Source: Notospermus geniculatus
Taxonomy: Eukaryota > Nemertea > Pilidiophora > Heteronemertea > Lineidae
Length of the DNA stretch: 64,000 nt
Reading direction: 5' to 3'
NCBI GenBank assembly: GCA_002633025.1
Contig: NMRB01000732.1
Location: forward strand, 78,334-142,333
Positions 37,301 through 49,938 of this stretch are shown piece by piece (positions within the stretch are counted from its first letter, which is position 1; each line of letters opens with the position of its first letter). The translations under genes and the position numbers were made by a program. The notes under the pieces were generated by a model. That model saw only the letters and a program-made list of their open reading frames with translations, was not told where the DNA came from and did no database searches.

Positions 37301-40300
37301 TACATATGTACAGAATGTAAATAAGGAGCAATTAGATTTTTGAAAAGGAAACGTCAACAACCTTGCAACGAATCCAGAAGGTACGCGGCACCAAATGGCG
37401 TTGCCTATAATAGACCCAGCCAGCCGACTATTGCCAAAAAGCATCAAAGTACTTGTCAGACAACTTTCACACCATCAAAACACCGACTGTCTAATGTAGC
37501 GTAAACTTTGTGCAAGATTACGACACCATAGACCAGACTATATGATCTTTATACCATGTTAGACCCCAGGTCGGCTGGCAGGGTAGGACCCTAACAAAGG
37601 GGATTTGGCAGGGCGGGTGTGAGGATTACATCCCTCACCTCGGAGCGCACGCAAGGGATGGTAAAACATGACCAACTTAGATCCACTTTACACCATGACA
37701 GACGGTAATACTAGTATAGCTCATATTGCTTTGGTCTTAATAATTAATTAATCTTTATAAAAACAAAAAAAACACCATTTGTTTTCAAAGGAATCGACGT
37801 TATACTCCCATTTAACAGGTTTTTTTGAGGGATTTGTCCTTGATAGAGGATGATTGGCGGATTGTTGTTGAACATTAAACAATAACTTGTTAAACTTTAT
37901 ATTAAGTAGGCTTCTAAATAGATCAAATACGGCGAAACTGACGGACATTTTTTCACAGATTTTGTTGCGAAACGGACGATACGATATGGTCAATGGACCT
38001 TCAGATTTTGTTATTCCGCTTTTATGACTGTCCTCTTCAAATATTTGGCTGCCGCACTGACACTGAGAAAGGCAAAATAATGGGGAACCCGCACACTAAC
38101 GTCACAACATGGCGCTGCGAGCGATGTGACCGAAATCTCTTTTTTTCTAACGTTATTTCCATTTATTTCTGGCGTGAAAATAAACCATTTGTGTTGGTCG
38201 CATGGCAGTAAAACTTACATCATCGTGTAGCAGATGAAATTTTCTTTTAACCTCATTCCTTTTTTTCTTAAAATTAAGAGATCCGATAGCGATAAGGACA
38301 ACGTCATTTGTGTCATTCTTCCTGTAGAAAAATGTACAGGAAATTTTTTCATGACGCAACGTCAACACCGAAAACAACGTCAATGAGGTCGTTTCGGTAC
38401 AATCGCTCGCAGCGCCGACCTGTCGGGAAAAACCGCAGGGCGGGTTCCTCATTGATGACGCCAAACTTTCAAATGAGCGTCATCAGAGGTCATGCTTTGT
38501 AGCAAAGATGCTTTCGAATGAAAATGCTTGAATAAAAACTATTAAAAAAAAGATGCTTTCGAAGACTTGACAACACCAAATCGTGGCACATGCCCCCATA
38601 GAGTACTGGTTCAGTTGACCATTCATTTTGAGTTGGCCTACTACTTGTCCCCAACACGAATGCCGAACTGATTTGACTTCAGGAATAGAAGTCGGGAGTC
38701 GAGAGCGAAATGACATCAACAACAGAAAACTTGTCCACCAGCAAGAGTGCGAAGTGTACGGACTGGGTGATAACCATCACCGTTTGTCTGATTACAATAG
38801 CAGGAGGTACCAGCCCCCGTGGCTCATTGTCGTGGCACACGGCACAAATTTTCTGACGATTTGTGACACGCGTTCACCATTGTCCTGGCGGCACGCGAGG
38901 AAGGGGTATAATATCCACTTGAAGAGACAAGTGTCCGCATCCTGTCGACCGAGGTTTATCCGGATTTGGAGCTCTAAACGAGGGCCATATCTCGGTAATT
39001 AAGCCAGATTAAGCCACAATGGTTAAATTAGCCGCGACCTCCGTCAAAAGAGCAACAATGATAGAAAAATGGCCATAGGGCACAACATCAGGTGTAGGGT
39101 TATTTTGGAATGACATATTTTAGGAGATTTCATCGGTTTGAAAATAGAAATCCAGTGATAACGTGTTTGTGAACATCCCAGAACAACATTAGTACAAAAA
39201 GTGCTAGCGAAGACGAGGGTAGGTTTCGCAAAGCTTTTTCTCCGAAGATTTTACGCATCGGAGTTGGAAATGTTAAAATGAAAGAACATTTTCTTTGAAA
39301 ACAGTTTGACGACAGAAGAGCCTACCTTTGAAACATCATCGACAGAATGATGTAGCAGAAAGCAAGCTACTTGTAACAATCTTTTGCCGGAAGATGAACA
39401 AAGTGTAGACATTAAAACACATACCCCTAATCTAAGATAAATGGCTGCGCCAAATAGTGACGTATATTACAAATAATTCGTGGTACCATAACGCAAATTA
39501 AAATGTGTATCAATTTCTTTCTTTTACTTAACTGATGATAAAATCGTGTAAATTTTGGTACCAGAATTTTAGGGTCCATCATCCGTCAGAGTTTTCATCG
39601 ACAGGAATGGTGTAAAAGCGGTGAAGAAACTTAATGTTTTATATCTGAAATTCGAGTCTGAAGTACATTTAGCAATGATACGTGGTATTTAGTAACCATC
39701 AACCACGTTTTCATAACAATCGTTCGTTTGTGACATTTCGGCTCTTGGCGTGGTATGACAACACTCACACAATTTTGATATCAATAGTTTTGATGTTTGC
39801 AGACAACATATAGAAAACAATAACGTAACTCACCGCATCGGAATCCATCTAAAACGAAATAAGAAAAACACTATGAATATTCCGAAAAATCATAAAAAGT
39901 CACGGCACGAAAATGTGTCCGTCCAGCCGAACATTCCTGGCGAATGGTGGCGAAACATTGACAGATTTCTCCCCTATTATTTCTTTTTATCCCCCACCTT
40001 TTCAGCACAAATTCGATATGCGAGTTGTCAGATACGATCATATTACTTAGTGTAAATTATATAATTTTAATTAATGAAGTTAGTGTAGCACTTGACGGGG
40101 TAGAGAGCGATCTACCTTTGGTCAATAAAGGTATATAATCGGCTGGTTATTAACTTGAGCTACCTGTTGAGGCAGGAATTGGATTCTCTGACTCAATCGA
40201 ATATCAAATTCATCTCCAACCTGTTTAAGGAATATTTGATTCTTGCGCTAAACAACCAAACAAAAATGGTTATGACGTTAATGGGCCAATACGATCACTT

Positions 40301-40592
40301 CAGGTAAGCAAATTACACGGACTTATTATTGATAACGTAGAAATATAAGGGGCACAGGTTGGTTTATCTGTCCGTGGTTCCTGAATTGAAGAATTCCAAG
40401 TTTGCATCAAGGATAATGGTGCTGTAAAGTTTGTAAGGGTCTAAATTGTATTTACTCACCGTTGGGGTCTGTTAGTGTCCTTGCAGCCGTCGTACCGGTA
40501 TCCATCGAGTATAGAGCAGTGAAATCTTCACATTTTCGTTCCTTGCCGTCACCCGGGACAGGGACCCGCTGTTCCTCGGCCATAGTCGCCAT
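34301..40592 (-). CDS. PROP1: Prop1-like paired-class homeobox gene, first two exons (125 codons), 3' part missing
   Basis: Exon 1 is 40,592-40,460 (44 codons plus one base) and exon 2 is 34,542-34,301, joined in phase 1 (AACG|GTGAGT to TTGCAG|GT). An in-frame TGA upstream of the first ATG supports the start. Residues 80-125 are homeodomain positions 1-46: [17 protein letters not shown], then [17 protein letters not shown] and LNEARIQ. Exon 2 stops exactly at the 46/47 intron used by most paired-like genes. The RRRHRTTF start, [12 protein letters not shown] and EARIQ are nearest to Prop1; other paired-like classes (Otp, Drgx, Uncx, homeobrain) fit less well from memory. Position 50 and the rest of helix 3 would be on the missing exon. 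Prop1 is a pituitary and neural transcription factor in vertebrates. The 5.8-kb intron has no other clear gene. Confidence 0.78.
34717..34865. mobile_element. MITE with CAGGGCTGTAGCT ends
   Basis: 149 bp, ends CAGGGCTGTAGCT and its exact inverse. A G run of 10 lies inside near 34,745. No clear target-site duplication. The CAGGG start resembles the 2.86-kb element at 20,320. Confidence 0.6.
34950..35660 (-). pseudogene. Possible retroelement remnant, unrecognised family
   Basis: On the minus strand about 165 codons stay in one frame with a single TAA break (near 35,421-35,436), followed by an untranslated-looking tail with a GGGCC-stem hairpin (about 35,070-35,110), an AATAAA-like signal and TGATG repeats. 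This layout resembles the 3' end of a non-LTR element, but no reverse transcriptase motif is seen and the protein is not recognised. Confidence 0.25.
36425..36540 (-). mobile_element. tRNA-derived SINE-like copy, partial
   Basis: Read on the minus strand it has a B box (GGGTTCGAATCC) preceded by GGCGATTGATGCCT. It shares this and about 60 flanking bases with the fuller copy at 46,870-46,996. The A-box end is lost or diverged. Confidence 0.5.
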
Positions 40593-41840
40593 CCTACACT
40601 GTCTTTGCTTAAAACGTGGTCACAGATTTGAAAGTTGAAAATGTTAGGCCAGTGAATTATCACTTCTGAAATTGGACTGGCTAATAACATTTAGGCAATG
40701 TACATTTATACTTCTGTGTAGTATCTTTTGCCAGTAACGCCGCTGGCCAATCAGATCGCAGCCTTTCCGTAAACGCAGAATCTCCCCTCCGAGGTGATCA
40801 AGAATACTCAACGCTGATTGGTCGGCGCGGTAATTGTTTTCAAGACAATCATTCTGGTATAGTAGGCTGGGCGTGGTGGTGAATGTGTCTTAATAAATTT
40901 CAAAGAGGTCCCCTGACACCGAGCGGTGAAGCTTTGTCGGCGGGTGCAGGGAGCGAGAGCCGTCCACAGTCAGCGCAGCAGCTACAAATTGGCCTATTGA
41001 AAACACCAACTGTCGGACAAATTTCTCCACAGGCGAAAGTACGGCTTGAAATTGGCGCGTGGCTCTAAAACTAAAAGTGCTTAATAAGGGCTCAACCTTT
41101 AAATATACCATCACATTAAAATAAATTGATACAGGCTTCGCTTGCTCGCCTTGGTATATTACCCTGGGTTATTTTTCGACTAAGGGAATTAGGATGCTCA
41201 AATTGAGTAAGTTTTTCATTGTAGCCGAGTGGATTTTGAAGGCACTCTGGTGCGCTCAGACAATAGAATGACAATGACTTGATTTATTTGCTAATATGAA
41301 ACAAGGCGAGCAGTCGACGAGGTGCTGATTTGATATCCCAAATGAAGAAAATCTCGCCCAAACAAATATTTGATAAATTTTGCGATGATTTTGTTAGTTA
41401 AGTCGGCTTTGATGTCGGCCACGTGACCCCTACTTGAGAGAGATGACCAGTGATGCTGAACCGTGAGTTGGCTACATTCTCAGCAGAAGAAATTCGTTTA
41501 TTTTAAACTTTATTATCGGAGTTAATTTAAAGACAATAGGAGTCGACACCTCCTCCTTGATGATGACTTCAAGTCGCTGATTCTATCAATAATATTATAA
41601 TACACCGGTCAATATCATCAAATCATAATAATGAAAGCTTGGCTAATACAGATTAGTGATGTTATCCTTGGGTTTTCTTCTCTAGATTTGTTGGGAAGGT
41701 GTCGTTGGATGAAAGTATCAAAAGTCATCCTGGGGTATCATCGGCTGCGGTGGTAATGGCGTTTTACTGTCCTCTACCACCGCTGCTTTTATTCAAATTC
41801 CTTCCTTTATGCATTACTGGTTGTATTCTATCGTCACCAG

Positions 41841-41943
41841 GGCCCATATTCATAAAACTAAGTCTAAGTGTGATACTTATCCTTTGTTCAATACAAAAGA
41901 TGAGTACCACACTTTGACTTAAGTACTTTTATGAATATGGGCC
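41841..41943. mobile_element. Harbinger-like MITE, GGGCCRTATTC family, copy 3
   Basis: About 103 bp; ends GGCCCATATTCATAAAA and inverse; CAG on both sides. It touches copy 4, sharing the middle CAG. Confidence 0.65.
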
Positions 41944-41946
41944 CAG

Positions 41947-42057
41947 AGGCCGCATGCACAAAACATCTTAAGTGTAAAATTTCGCTTATCTTTTGTTTGG
42001 AACAATAGTTTAAAGGGAAATTTTACACTAGTCTTAAGATGTTTTGTGCATACGGCC
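41947..42057. mobile_element. Harbinger-like MITE, GGGCCRTATTC family, copy 4
   Basis: About 111 bp; ends GGCCGCATGCACAAAACATC and inverse with one or two changes; flanked by CAG. The arms carry CTTAAGTGTAAAATTTC and its inverse. Confidence 0.65.
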
Positions 42058-43949
42058 CAGGTAGCTTGTCAAAAGCGGTTTCATTGTGGATACCATGTTG
42101 TCCCTACGACAGCTGACCAAATTGTTCCTTCAGTCTGGAGGGTAGGCTACCTTACACCAGACGTCAAGAAGTTGTTTACATGTAAGAAACTCCCTACAGA
42201 TGCCTGACCAACAATGCGCTCTTAATACCATTGTTTTTACCAGCAGGTCTGGCGCGTGCCGTGGCCACCGCGAGACTTTCTCAAAGCCACGGGGACAAGT
42301 CGTACCAATTACAGCCATTGTGACCGGACGGACGGGCAACATTATGAATATAAAGTAACGACCAAGTGTTGTGCTTCGTCATCTTTCCCTCAAGTATGTC
42401 GACCAATCAAAAGTAATTCACAGAATCTGCTTCTTTTCTTGGTTTTTGTGTCGAGGCGGTCGTTACGGACCGCAGAATCTGGATACTCCGATCAGTTGAT
42501 GCTTTGAGGACGAAGGTTACATGGTACAAACGGAGCAGATACATCATCGCTCAGGAATATTCAGCTTTCACTTGATACTTCTTATTCTAGATTGATTGCG
42601 ATTGCAGTTGATCAGAAACCGTCCTCAACGTCATTTCAACATCGTTTCACGGACTTATTTTGTCGAATTTCGTTGCAAACTCGGTCAAATCTACAAAAGT
42701 CAAAGGTACCAGCTTCTGTGTCAGAGATTACCGAGTAGAGCTACTCCCCCTACGTTTCGTTGCATGCTCCGGATCGTAACCTCGTTGGGCCTTCAGCGTG
42801 CACGCTCTCCTGTCGTTTTTATAGCCAATGACCTTCACCTTACGTTGTTACCTTGACCTCTTCTCTTGCCCTTTGTTCCTGACCTTGGTGACTTGTTGGT
42901 GTTGCTGTTCAAGCCCTCCAAATGTGTTAGGGGTACTACATTGCCGACTTCTCAACTCCAAACAAGAGTCACCGTCCTGCACGCTCCCGTTGCCTTCTTG
43001 GCCGAACCTACTCCTCTGGGTATCGCAGGAGTCACGAGAGCTGGGTAGTTTTATGAGGAGCATGTGGTAGGCCGGGCCCTGACACGAAATCACGGGGTAT
43101 TCATGGGACAGACCCCTAATCATGATCATCTGATACCACAGATCCAGTGTCAGGACTCGTCCTCCTTGGCTATCTGACGATTCTAATGGGTGGGTACGGA
43201 TGAGGGTTAGGATTGAATGATCTGTCCTGCATCACTGTGGTTGATGAACCGTGACGAAATCATGATGGTATCGTCCCAATGTAGGCGACTGATCCCGGTG
43301 CAGAGTGAAGCAATGGCGGCTGAAGGAATGCGTTCCCTTCAGCGTTGTTCTACAAAATGAAAACAAACTTGCGCCATAAAATTCTTGGCGCGTGCGTCAA
43401 TTTGATGACAGGTGTGTCGTTGTTGGGGCTTGGCGGGGCGCCTCTTCATGATGGCGGGCGGCTCTGTCTGAGCTAATGACGGCACGCGCTGGGTACCAAG
43501 TTCTTGGACAAAGACTGCTCGAGGCTTCACAGCTCTGATCATGGCCATACGGCGGGAGAAGTCAATATCAAGAGATATTTCTGCGTCACTTCCGACAAGT
43601 GCAATCATGGAGGAGGTCAGAGGGAACTGAACGCACTTGATCACTCTACGAGTGGACTTTTTTCAATCTTACTTCGCATGGATGAAAACTGCCATTTCGG
43701 CTTTGTAATCAATTAGAGTAAAGTTCCGACTGATCCTGTGGAAGCAACCCATGCCCTTCACTCGAGCCTTTGTCTTGTCGGTTCACGACTCAGGGTAGTC
43801 GGACAATCTGTCATTACCTGTACGCCCTTCTTACACCGTCTCACCTTCCAAATCTCACCGATTTAAGAAACTTAATCTTGCCCCCTCCGTCCCGACTGTA
43901 AACCACAATCTCTGCCCCGGGTTATCACGGCCAATACCAGCCAACTCCA

Positions 43950-45280
43950 CTGACTTCGACTGCAGGGGGAATCAATTGGCCACTATCATTAGGACACCTG
44001 GCGTGCGACATGAGTCCAGGGACCGTCTCCATGCTCATCATTAAAACAGTACCAATCCCTTGTCGATGTGCAAATAAGAAAATGATGACAGCATCAAATA
44101 GGCTTACTACGAGGTCGACAGATCCAACGGGAATCGAACACGCCATCGCAAGGGTGGTGTGCATCGACATTCACTGGACCATTTTGATCTGGAAGTGTAA
44201 GTATTGCTGATGTGAGCGAGAACTCCATCATGCCGATGGTTGGAACGATCGGAAAGAGGAAGAAGTTGTGTTTTCGGAAGAGTATTTTATTTGAAAGTAG
44301 GCCAAGTTTGATATACCAACACCAGTTGCTGGCTAAACCCTGTCCGTCCTGTCGTGGATAAAGCTTTTGTGAAGGATTATGTCGCTGTTTTGAGGACTTC
44401 TATTCTTTGGACTTCACCGACTTACTCTAAACTCCCACTTACCTGTCCCATTCCTGAACCCGGAAAAAATGACCAAATCCTAAGTTGAAGATATCGCACG
44501 CTGTCATTCTTTGCCAGGCTCGGGAGTGGGACAAGTAAGTGGACAGGACATTACTGTTTCTGACCATACCCCCACCCCATTATCTTCAACTTAGGATTTG
44601 GTCATTTTTTCCCGAGTTCAGGAATGGGACAGGAAAATGGGAGTTTAGAGTAATTGTGACTGGCGGTGAAGTAATCCTCACAATCTCTTCCTAAAGTGGT
44701 CCGAAAGTCTGGTATGACTGACTTCGACTGCAGGGGGAATCAATTGGCCACTATCATTAGGACACCTGGCGTGCGACATGAGTCCAGGGACCGTCTCCAT
44801 GCTCATCATAAAAACAGTATCAATCCCTTGTCGATTTGCAAAAATGACAGCGTCAAATCGGCTTACTACGAGGTCGAAAGATCCAACGAGAATCGAACAC
44901 GGTATCGCAGAGGTGGTGTCCATCGACATTCACTCGACCATTTTGATCTGGAAGTGTAAGTGTTGCTGATGAGCGAGAACTTCCATCATGTCGATGGTTG
45001 GGATGATCGGAAAGAGGAAGAAGTGTTTTCTGAAGAGCATTTTATTTGGAAAGAAGGCCAAGTTTGATTGATATACCAACACCAGTTACTGGCTAAACCC
45101 TGTCCGTCCTGTCGTGGATACCCCCACACCATATCTTCGACTTAGGATTTGGTCATTTTTTCCCCCGAGTTCAGGAATGGGACAGGAAAGTGGGAGTTTA
45201 GAGTAATTGGTAATTGTGACTGACGGTGAAGTAATCCTCACAATCTCTTCCTAAAGTGGTCCGAACGTCTGGTATGGTTG
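43950..45280. repeat. Tandem segmental duplication with an inverted piece
   Basis: A block of about 400 bp at 43,950-44,361 recurs at 44,718-45,120 (offset 768). A second block with TTAGGATTTGGTCATTTTTT occurs at about 44,581-44,704 and 45,130-45,268, and again inverted at about 44,425-44,495. Identity is high, by eye around 90 percent or more. No gene is visible inside. Confidence 0.85.
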
Positions 45281-45734
45281 GTGGTGTATCAAAGTTACAT
45301 ATCAAACACAAAATCACTCGTTCTTGTTGTTGTCTGAGACGACCCCTCACAAATGAAGAGATGTCCTAAAGGTGTGAACAAGGCGCAACCCTGAAATCAC
45401 CTGTCAGTTGGTAAGAGACAATTCTCAAAAGGATCTTGCTTCAACATGAGGGTATTCCCTCTGGGATTCCTCCATTACCAGGACCCCAGCTCTCTCATCT
45501 TCAGGGACCTCATCAAAGGACCGCCTTTCAAAATCTAATAGGCATTGTCTTCTCTTCATTTCTGTGAATTAGACACGAAAAAATACAAAAGAATTTGATG
45601 GAACTCTTTGAAAAAAACGGTAATTGAAACTTGATGAAGATTTCGGTTTTCTTTCACTATGTTTTCTTGATTCTACAAAGTGTGATGATGATGATGATGA
45701 CGTCATCAACAAGAAATATTGTAGTGTTGGTAAC

Positions 45735-45883
45735 GAGAGTTTTCTCGGACAAGTTGGCTCTCTATGGGCAACTCAACCATAGGAAACTATGGGCAATCGC
45801 GTTTTTTTCATTGGCTTTAGCGTCCTACGGAAACCAACAATGGTACGTTGCCCATTGAGAGCCGCGTTGTACGAGAAATTCTC
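45735..45883. mobile_element. Fold-back element with GGCTCTCxATGGGCAAC arms
   Basis: The arm GGCTCTCTATGGGCAAC faces its inverse at the right, and the outer parts (GAGAxTTTCTCG) also pair. About 150 bp, no coding sequence. Confidence 0.55.
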
Positions 45884-45950
45884 ACGTGATGGCGCGCGTC
45901 TTGGGTCTCATTAAGTTTTCGGAGTCGCTAGCCTTCTCCTTTCAGAGTCT

Positions 45951-46080
45951 TGCTTCCCTCTTGGTACCAACTTCCCTCTTGGTACCAACTTCCCTTTTGG
46001 CAGCAACTTCCCTCTTGGTACCAACTTCCCTCTTGGTACAAACTTCCTTCTTGGTACCAACTTCCCTCTTGGTATCAACT
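45951..46080. repeat. 18-bp minisatellite, about seven copies
   Basis: The unit is CTTCCCTCTTGGTACCAA. The third copy is changed to GGCAGCAA and others have single changes. In one plus frame it reads as SLLVPT repeats, which I take as chance. Confidence 0.95.
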
Positions 46081-48655
46081 TACACCGCAGTTGACTGTTT
46101 CTGCCGTTGAAAGCTACAAGTATTTGTGGCACACGAAGACAGCTAGCTCTCTTATCTCTAAAATCTACTCAACCGAGTGGAATCACCATACCGCATCTCT
46201 TCTCAGGTTGCGTGCTCGAAGCTAGAATCGAAAATCAAAGACGATATTCGCCAACAAATCCTGCTTAACGGGTCACTTTCTCTCGTGATCTCCATCTGTC
46301 TAAGCCAGGATTGCACCCCTGATAACCCAGTGATTGCTGGCTCGGTCTGACAGGCCGGGTAATCTGCACGTTTCTCATGTCCCTCACACTGGTTTCTTAC
46401 GCGTTCTCTGTCATGCTCTCTGAATGCTAAAAACGCTTTGGGATTAATTAGAAAAATTGTCGGCGCACGTGCCTCTTGTTCTGACTCTCCTGAGCGCTGC
46501 CTAATCATTAAAATCCAATACAATTATAGGATTTGGGCTGCGTTAACTAAGAGAGAGCGAAGTAATGCGAGCCCTGAGGACTGGTTTGGGGTCGTAGTGA
46601 GCAGTCAGGATTGTCAAGTCACCGGTATCAGCCGGATGTTGCTTGTTTGGTGGGTGGTGTGACATCAGGGAGTTTGATTCAAGCCCTGTGATCTCTGTTT
46701 ATGGATCATATTGAACCCAGTGATCGACTGTTGCGATTGTTGATTTGTCAAAAGCGCATTTTCAGCCTAGTTTGACATAACTACCGTACAATGACCGTAC
46801 TGATAGAAGAACGGTGCTTTTTGACCACCAACAGCACACCTTTCTTGCTTTCTCCCTTGTTTGTTAGGCACATGAAATAGAAAACAGGATGAAAGGCATT
46901 GCTTCCTACCAGATTCGAACCCACGGACCCTCGTATCAGGCATCAATCGCCAGCACTAAGGGGCAGCACGCCTTAACCACTAGGCCAAATCCCCATCTTC
47001 AAAAAAAAGATGGTTCAATGGCCCATGTTAAATGAGGCGTCCATCAGTACACAGCGTCTCAGTACGTCATCCTCAGTATCGTGTGTTGCTGCTCACTTAC
47101 CTGTGAGTGAATCTTAGATTCCCTAATGAGATGCAAGGAACAATGTTTTCAAATCAACCTACCAAAAGTAGATTTTTGCTAAAACAGATATACAGTTCAT
47201 CAATCCGAGTCCTTGGCTACTCCGGTGACCAATCAGCGAGAAAGCTTATGGTCATGGGTATGTGTCCACGAAATCTCATCAGAGCTCATCAGCAATTTGA
47301 CTGTCCAGACCTAATTTTGTCAGACCATCCACCCCCTCGAAAGGATTGCCTTTTTGCCAAATGGAAATCCTAAAATACTTACCAGAACAAGGCAAATACG
47401 GTCCGAGTTTCATCTTTTGCACCACTGGAAATCAAAACCTGTGGTGATGGAAAGTGCAGATTATCATGGTAACTGATTTGGTTAGGATGAGCCAATGGAC
47501 CCCATTTATCGGGTCCACTTATTCAATCGTCTTACTTAAAGGCTGAAGTCATAAACTGGTGCTGTAAAACACTATAAATCTGGATCAATCAACCAAGTTT
47601 TCAACCTTTATTAGCACCAATCTTGTCCATTCTCTCAATATCTCAATTACCTCGTGAGGTGATGCAATAGCATCTAAACAAGAGAAAATCCACGTGTAAT
47701 TTTATTTTTCTTTACTGTTTCTCTGGTAATGTTAGTCCTTTCTTTAGTATCCCCTAAACAAGATAAAGCTGTTTTTAGTTAGTATGTAAAATGCATTGAC
47801 ACCATGCGTGATTGGACACGTTCTTCTAGTTGACCCTGTTGTTGGTAATGGTTCTTCCCTTCTCTCCAACCCACAATGGCCACAGCTCGCCGCCTTAAGA
47901 CACTCAACACACCGTAACCTCAATATATTCCATCCATTGTCACCATATCGAGCGGTGATTGATCTTACAATAGTCATCTTAATTGAAACTGTGTCACAAT
48001 TAGAAGACAATCAATTGTGAAAAATTGACGCGCGTTGCAATTGACCATGAGTAATGGTTTCTAATGATATTTGATGCAGGGAGGAAGACTGGTGGTGGCA
48101 AAAAGAGACAGATTCAATTTTCACTTCATTCTCAGCAGCATCTTCATTAGACCGACATTCTTCTGGCCCGATCGACTGGAAGACGTCACCTGAGCGTCAT
48201 TTGCATATTCATGAGTTTGTGTGCAGTATGCAAATGAGTTGATGGCGTAGGTCATGGTGTCATGCATCATCGCCTTCCTGGGAATCACTAACTCTTATTT
48301 ATTCAAATTAGAATTATCGTTATTCATATCGGTAGAGCCACTAGGGTCATTCTGCAGGCGTTATGAACCTCCGATGAGGTAACTGACTAACAAATTTATC
48401 TGGATCATGAATCGCCGCGAAAACAAGTGATTTATTCATCTGCATTAATAATTTTCGTAAATCTACATGTAAAAGAAAGAAATTTCAATCATCTACCATG
48501 TTGTCCATCAAATGGCAATTCGAATCGGCGTGGATTGTTCAGCATCCGGCATCAGCCGAAGCTATCCAATCACGACAACCACAACAAGTAGATGTGGCGG
48601 CCTCTGACGGACATACAAACAAACTATTTTATCTTATTCGTCATCACCGAAACAT
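46081..48655. other. No supported gene
   Basis: Contains the SINE-like copy at 46,870-46,996. No exon with family similarity was seen. Confidence 0.45.
46870..46996 (-). mobile_element. tRNA-derived SINE-like copy, fuller
   Basis: On the minus strand: TTTGGCCTAGTGGTTAAGGC (A-box region), then GCCCCTTAGTGCTGGCGATT, then GGGTCCGTGGGTTCGAATCT (B box), then a body sharing CTTCCT and GAAATAG words with the copy at 36,425. The long middle looks like a class II (Ser/Leu-type) tRNA arm. Not a functional tRNA. Confidence 0.6.
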
Positions 48656-48658
48656 CAA

Positions 48659-48797
48659 GGGCCGTATTCAAAAAGGGTGTTTAAAGACTTAGACGCGTGT
48701 AACTTTGTCAAATGCTTGGTGGAAGTGTGTGCATTTAGTGAAGTTACACGCGTCTAAGTCTTAATCGCGCGATGATCACCCTTTTTGAATACGGCCC
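48659..48797. mobile_element. Harbinger-like MITE, GGGCCRTATTC family, copy 5
   Basis: 139 bp, ends GGGCCGTATTCAAAAAGGGT and inverse; CAA on both sides as a three-base duplication. In inverted orientation it aligns along its whole length with copy 1 at 17,165-17,301. Confidence 0.75.
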
Positions 48798-49720
48798 CAA
48801 GAATCCAACAAACATGGCTGACATCCCGCCACGTCTCTCACTCTCATCTTCAACACGAACGACACAAAGATGTCATTCTATACGAAAATTGACAGATTTA
48901 CCAGAAAAGATTCGACTGATTTCACTCGCCATGTGGCTAGGAAAACATTGCAACAGAACGAAAAGAAATGAACAACTGTATCAAGGTTGATTGGCCATTT
49001 CGTGGTAATTAATGGCGGCCACCTGCAAAGATGGCCGTCTCAAGCCCCTGACGCCTCCAGCCATACCAATTACACACGACCTCCCGTACATTTGACTGGT
49101 TCATATGCTGGTTGTCAACTACTGACCATTGGCTACAAGTCGCGGACTCCTTCATTAGTCAGTGCCAGCTCCTGTCTTAATCTCTCCACTTCATTAAAGA
49201 CAGCGCTCCTTGGCTGGGGTCGCTCATGTGGAAGATTGGGGTGAAGGGGTCCAAGTGGGAGGATTCTGCATCTGGCTGCACATTCTTTAACCGCNCACAC
49301 ACCCGTTGTCATTTCCTTCCGCTAATTGCCAATATAGTTTTATCACTTTTATCGAATGAGTTTGCGCGTTACTATTAGTGATGGGTCATCTATTGTCTTC
49401 CAAGGTACAATAGTTTGATTACAGATTGGTAGTGTTATCACTGCGGTTAAAATGAACAGTGGATAAAGAAGACAAGGCCCGGGGGACATTCCAGCAAATA
49501 GGTCATCCAATGATGGAGTCGATGATTATCTGATATTGTTGGGTTTGGGCAAATCTTGTTCATTTGACGTCAAGGACGGTCAGCAATGACTGTGATCATC
49601 TATAATGATCATTTTGGGCGGTAGATCTCTTCTCAAACGTCGTGGATTATCAAAAGTTGTCATTGTTTTCTTACCTTCTGCTTCCGAGTCGTAATCAGGG
49701 ATTTTCAGTGTTGTTTTGTG
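48798..49720. other. No supported gene
   Basis: Only short open frames. A single N is at 49,295. Confidence 0.45.
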
Positions 49721-49813
49721 GCGCAGCAGCAGCAGCAGAACCATTACCAACAACAACAACGACGTCGATGACAACAACAACAACAACAATAACAACAACA
49801 ACAGCAAGAGCAG

Positions 49814-49845
<32 letters not shown>

Positions 49846-49901
49846 CAACAACAACAACAACAGCAGCAACAGCAGTAACAACAAAAACAGCAACAGCAAC
49901 A

Positions 49902-49932
<31 letters not shown>

Positions 49933-49938
49933 CAACAA
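49721..49938. repeat. CAG/CAA (AAC/AGC) repeat tract
   Basis: About 218 bases of mixed CAG, CAA and AAC triplets with a longest pure CAG run of about eight units at 49,900-49,923. It would give poly-Gln, poly-Asn, poly-Thr or poly-Leu in different frames. There is no sign that it is coding. Confidence 0.95.

Larger units (their letters stand above)
34543..40459 (-). other. PROP1: Homeobox gene intron 1
   Basis: 5.9 kb with no supported exon. It holds a MITE (34,717-34,865), a retroelement-like remnant on the minus strand (about 34,950-35,660), a partial SINE-like copy at about 36,430-36,540, and otherwise unique-looking AT-rich sequence. A conserved enhancer may lie here but cannot be recognised from one genome. 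Confidence 0.6.
40593..43949. other. No supported gene
   Basis: Upstream flank of the homeobox gene. Apart from two adjacent MITEs (41,841-42,057) I see only short open frames without domains or convincing splice sites. Confidence 0.5.

Noticed and set aside
45951-46080. SLLVPT repeat protein
   Set aside because: An 18-bp minisatellite is divisible by three, so an open repeat frame is expected by chance.
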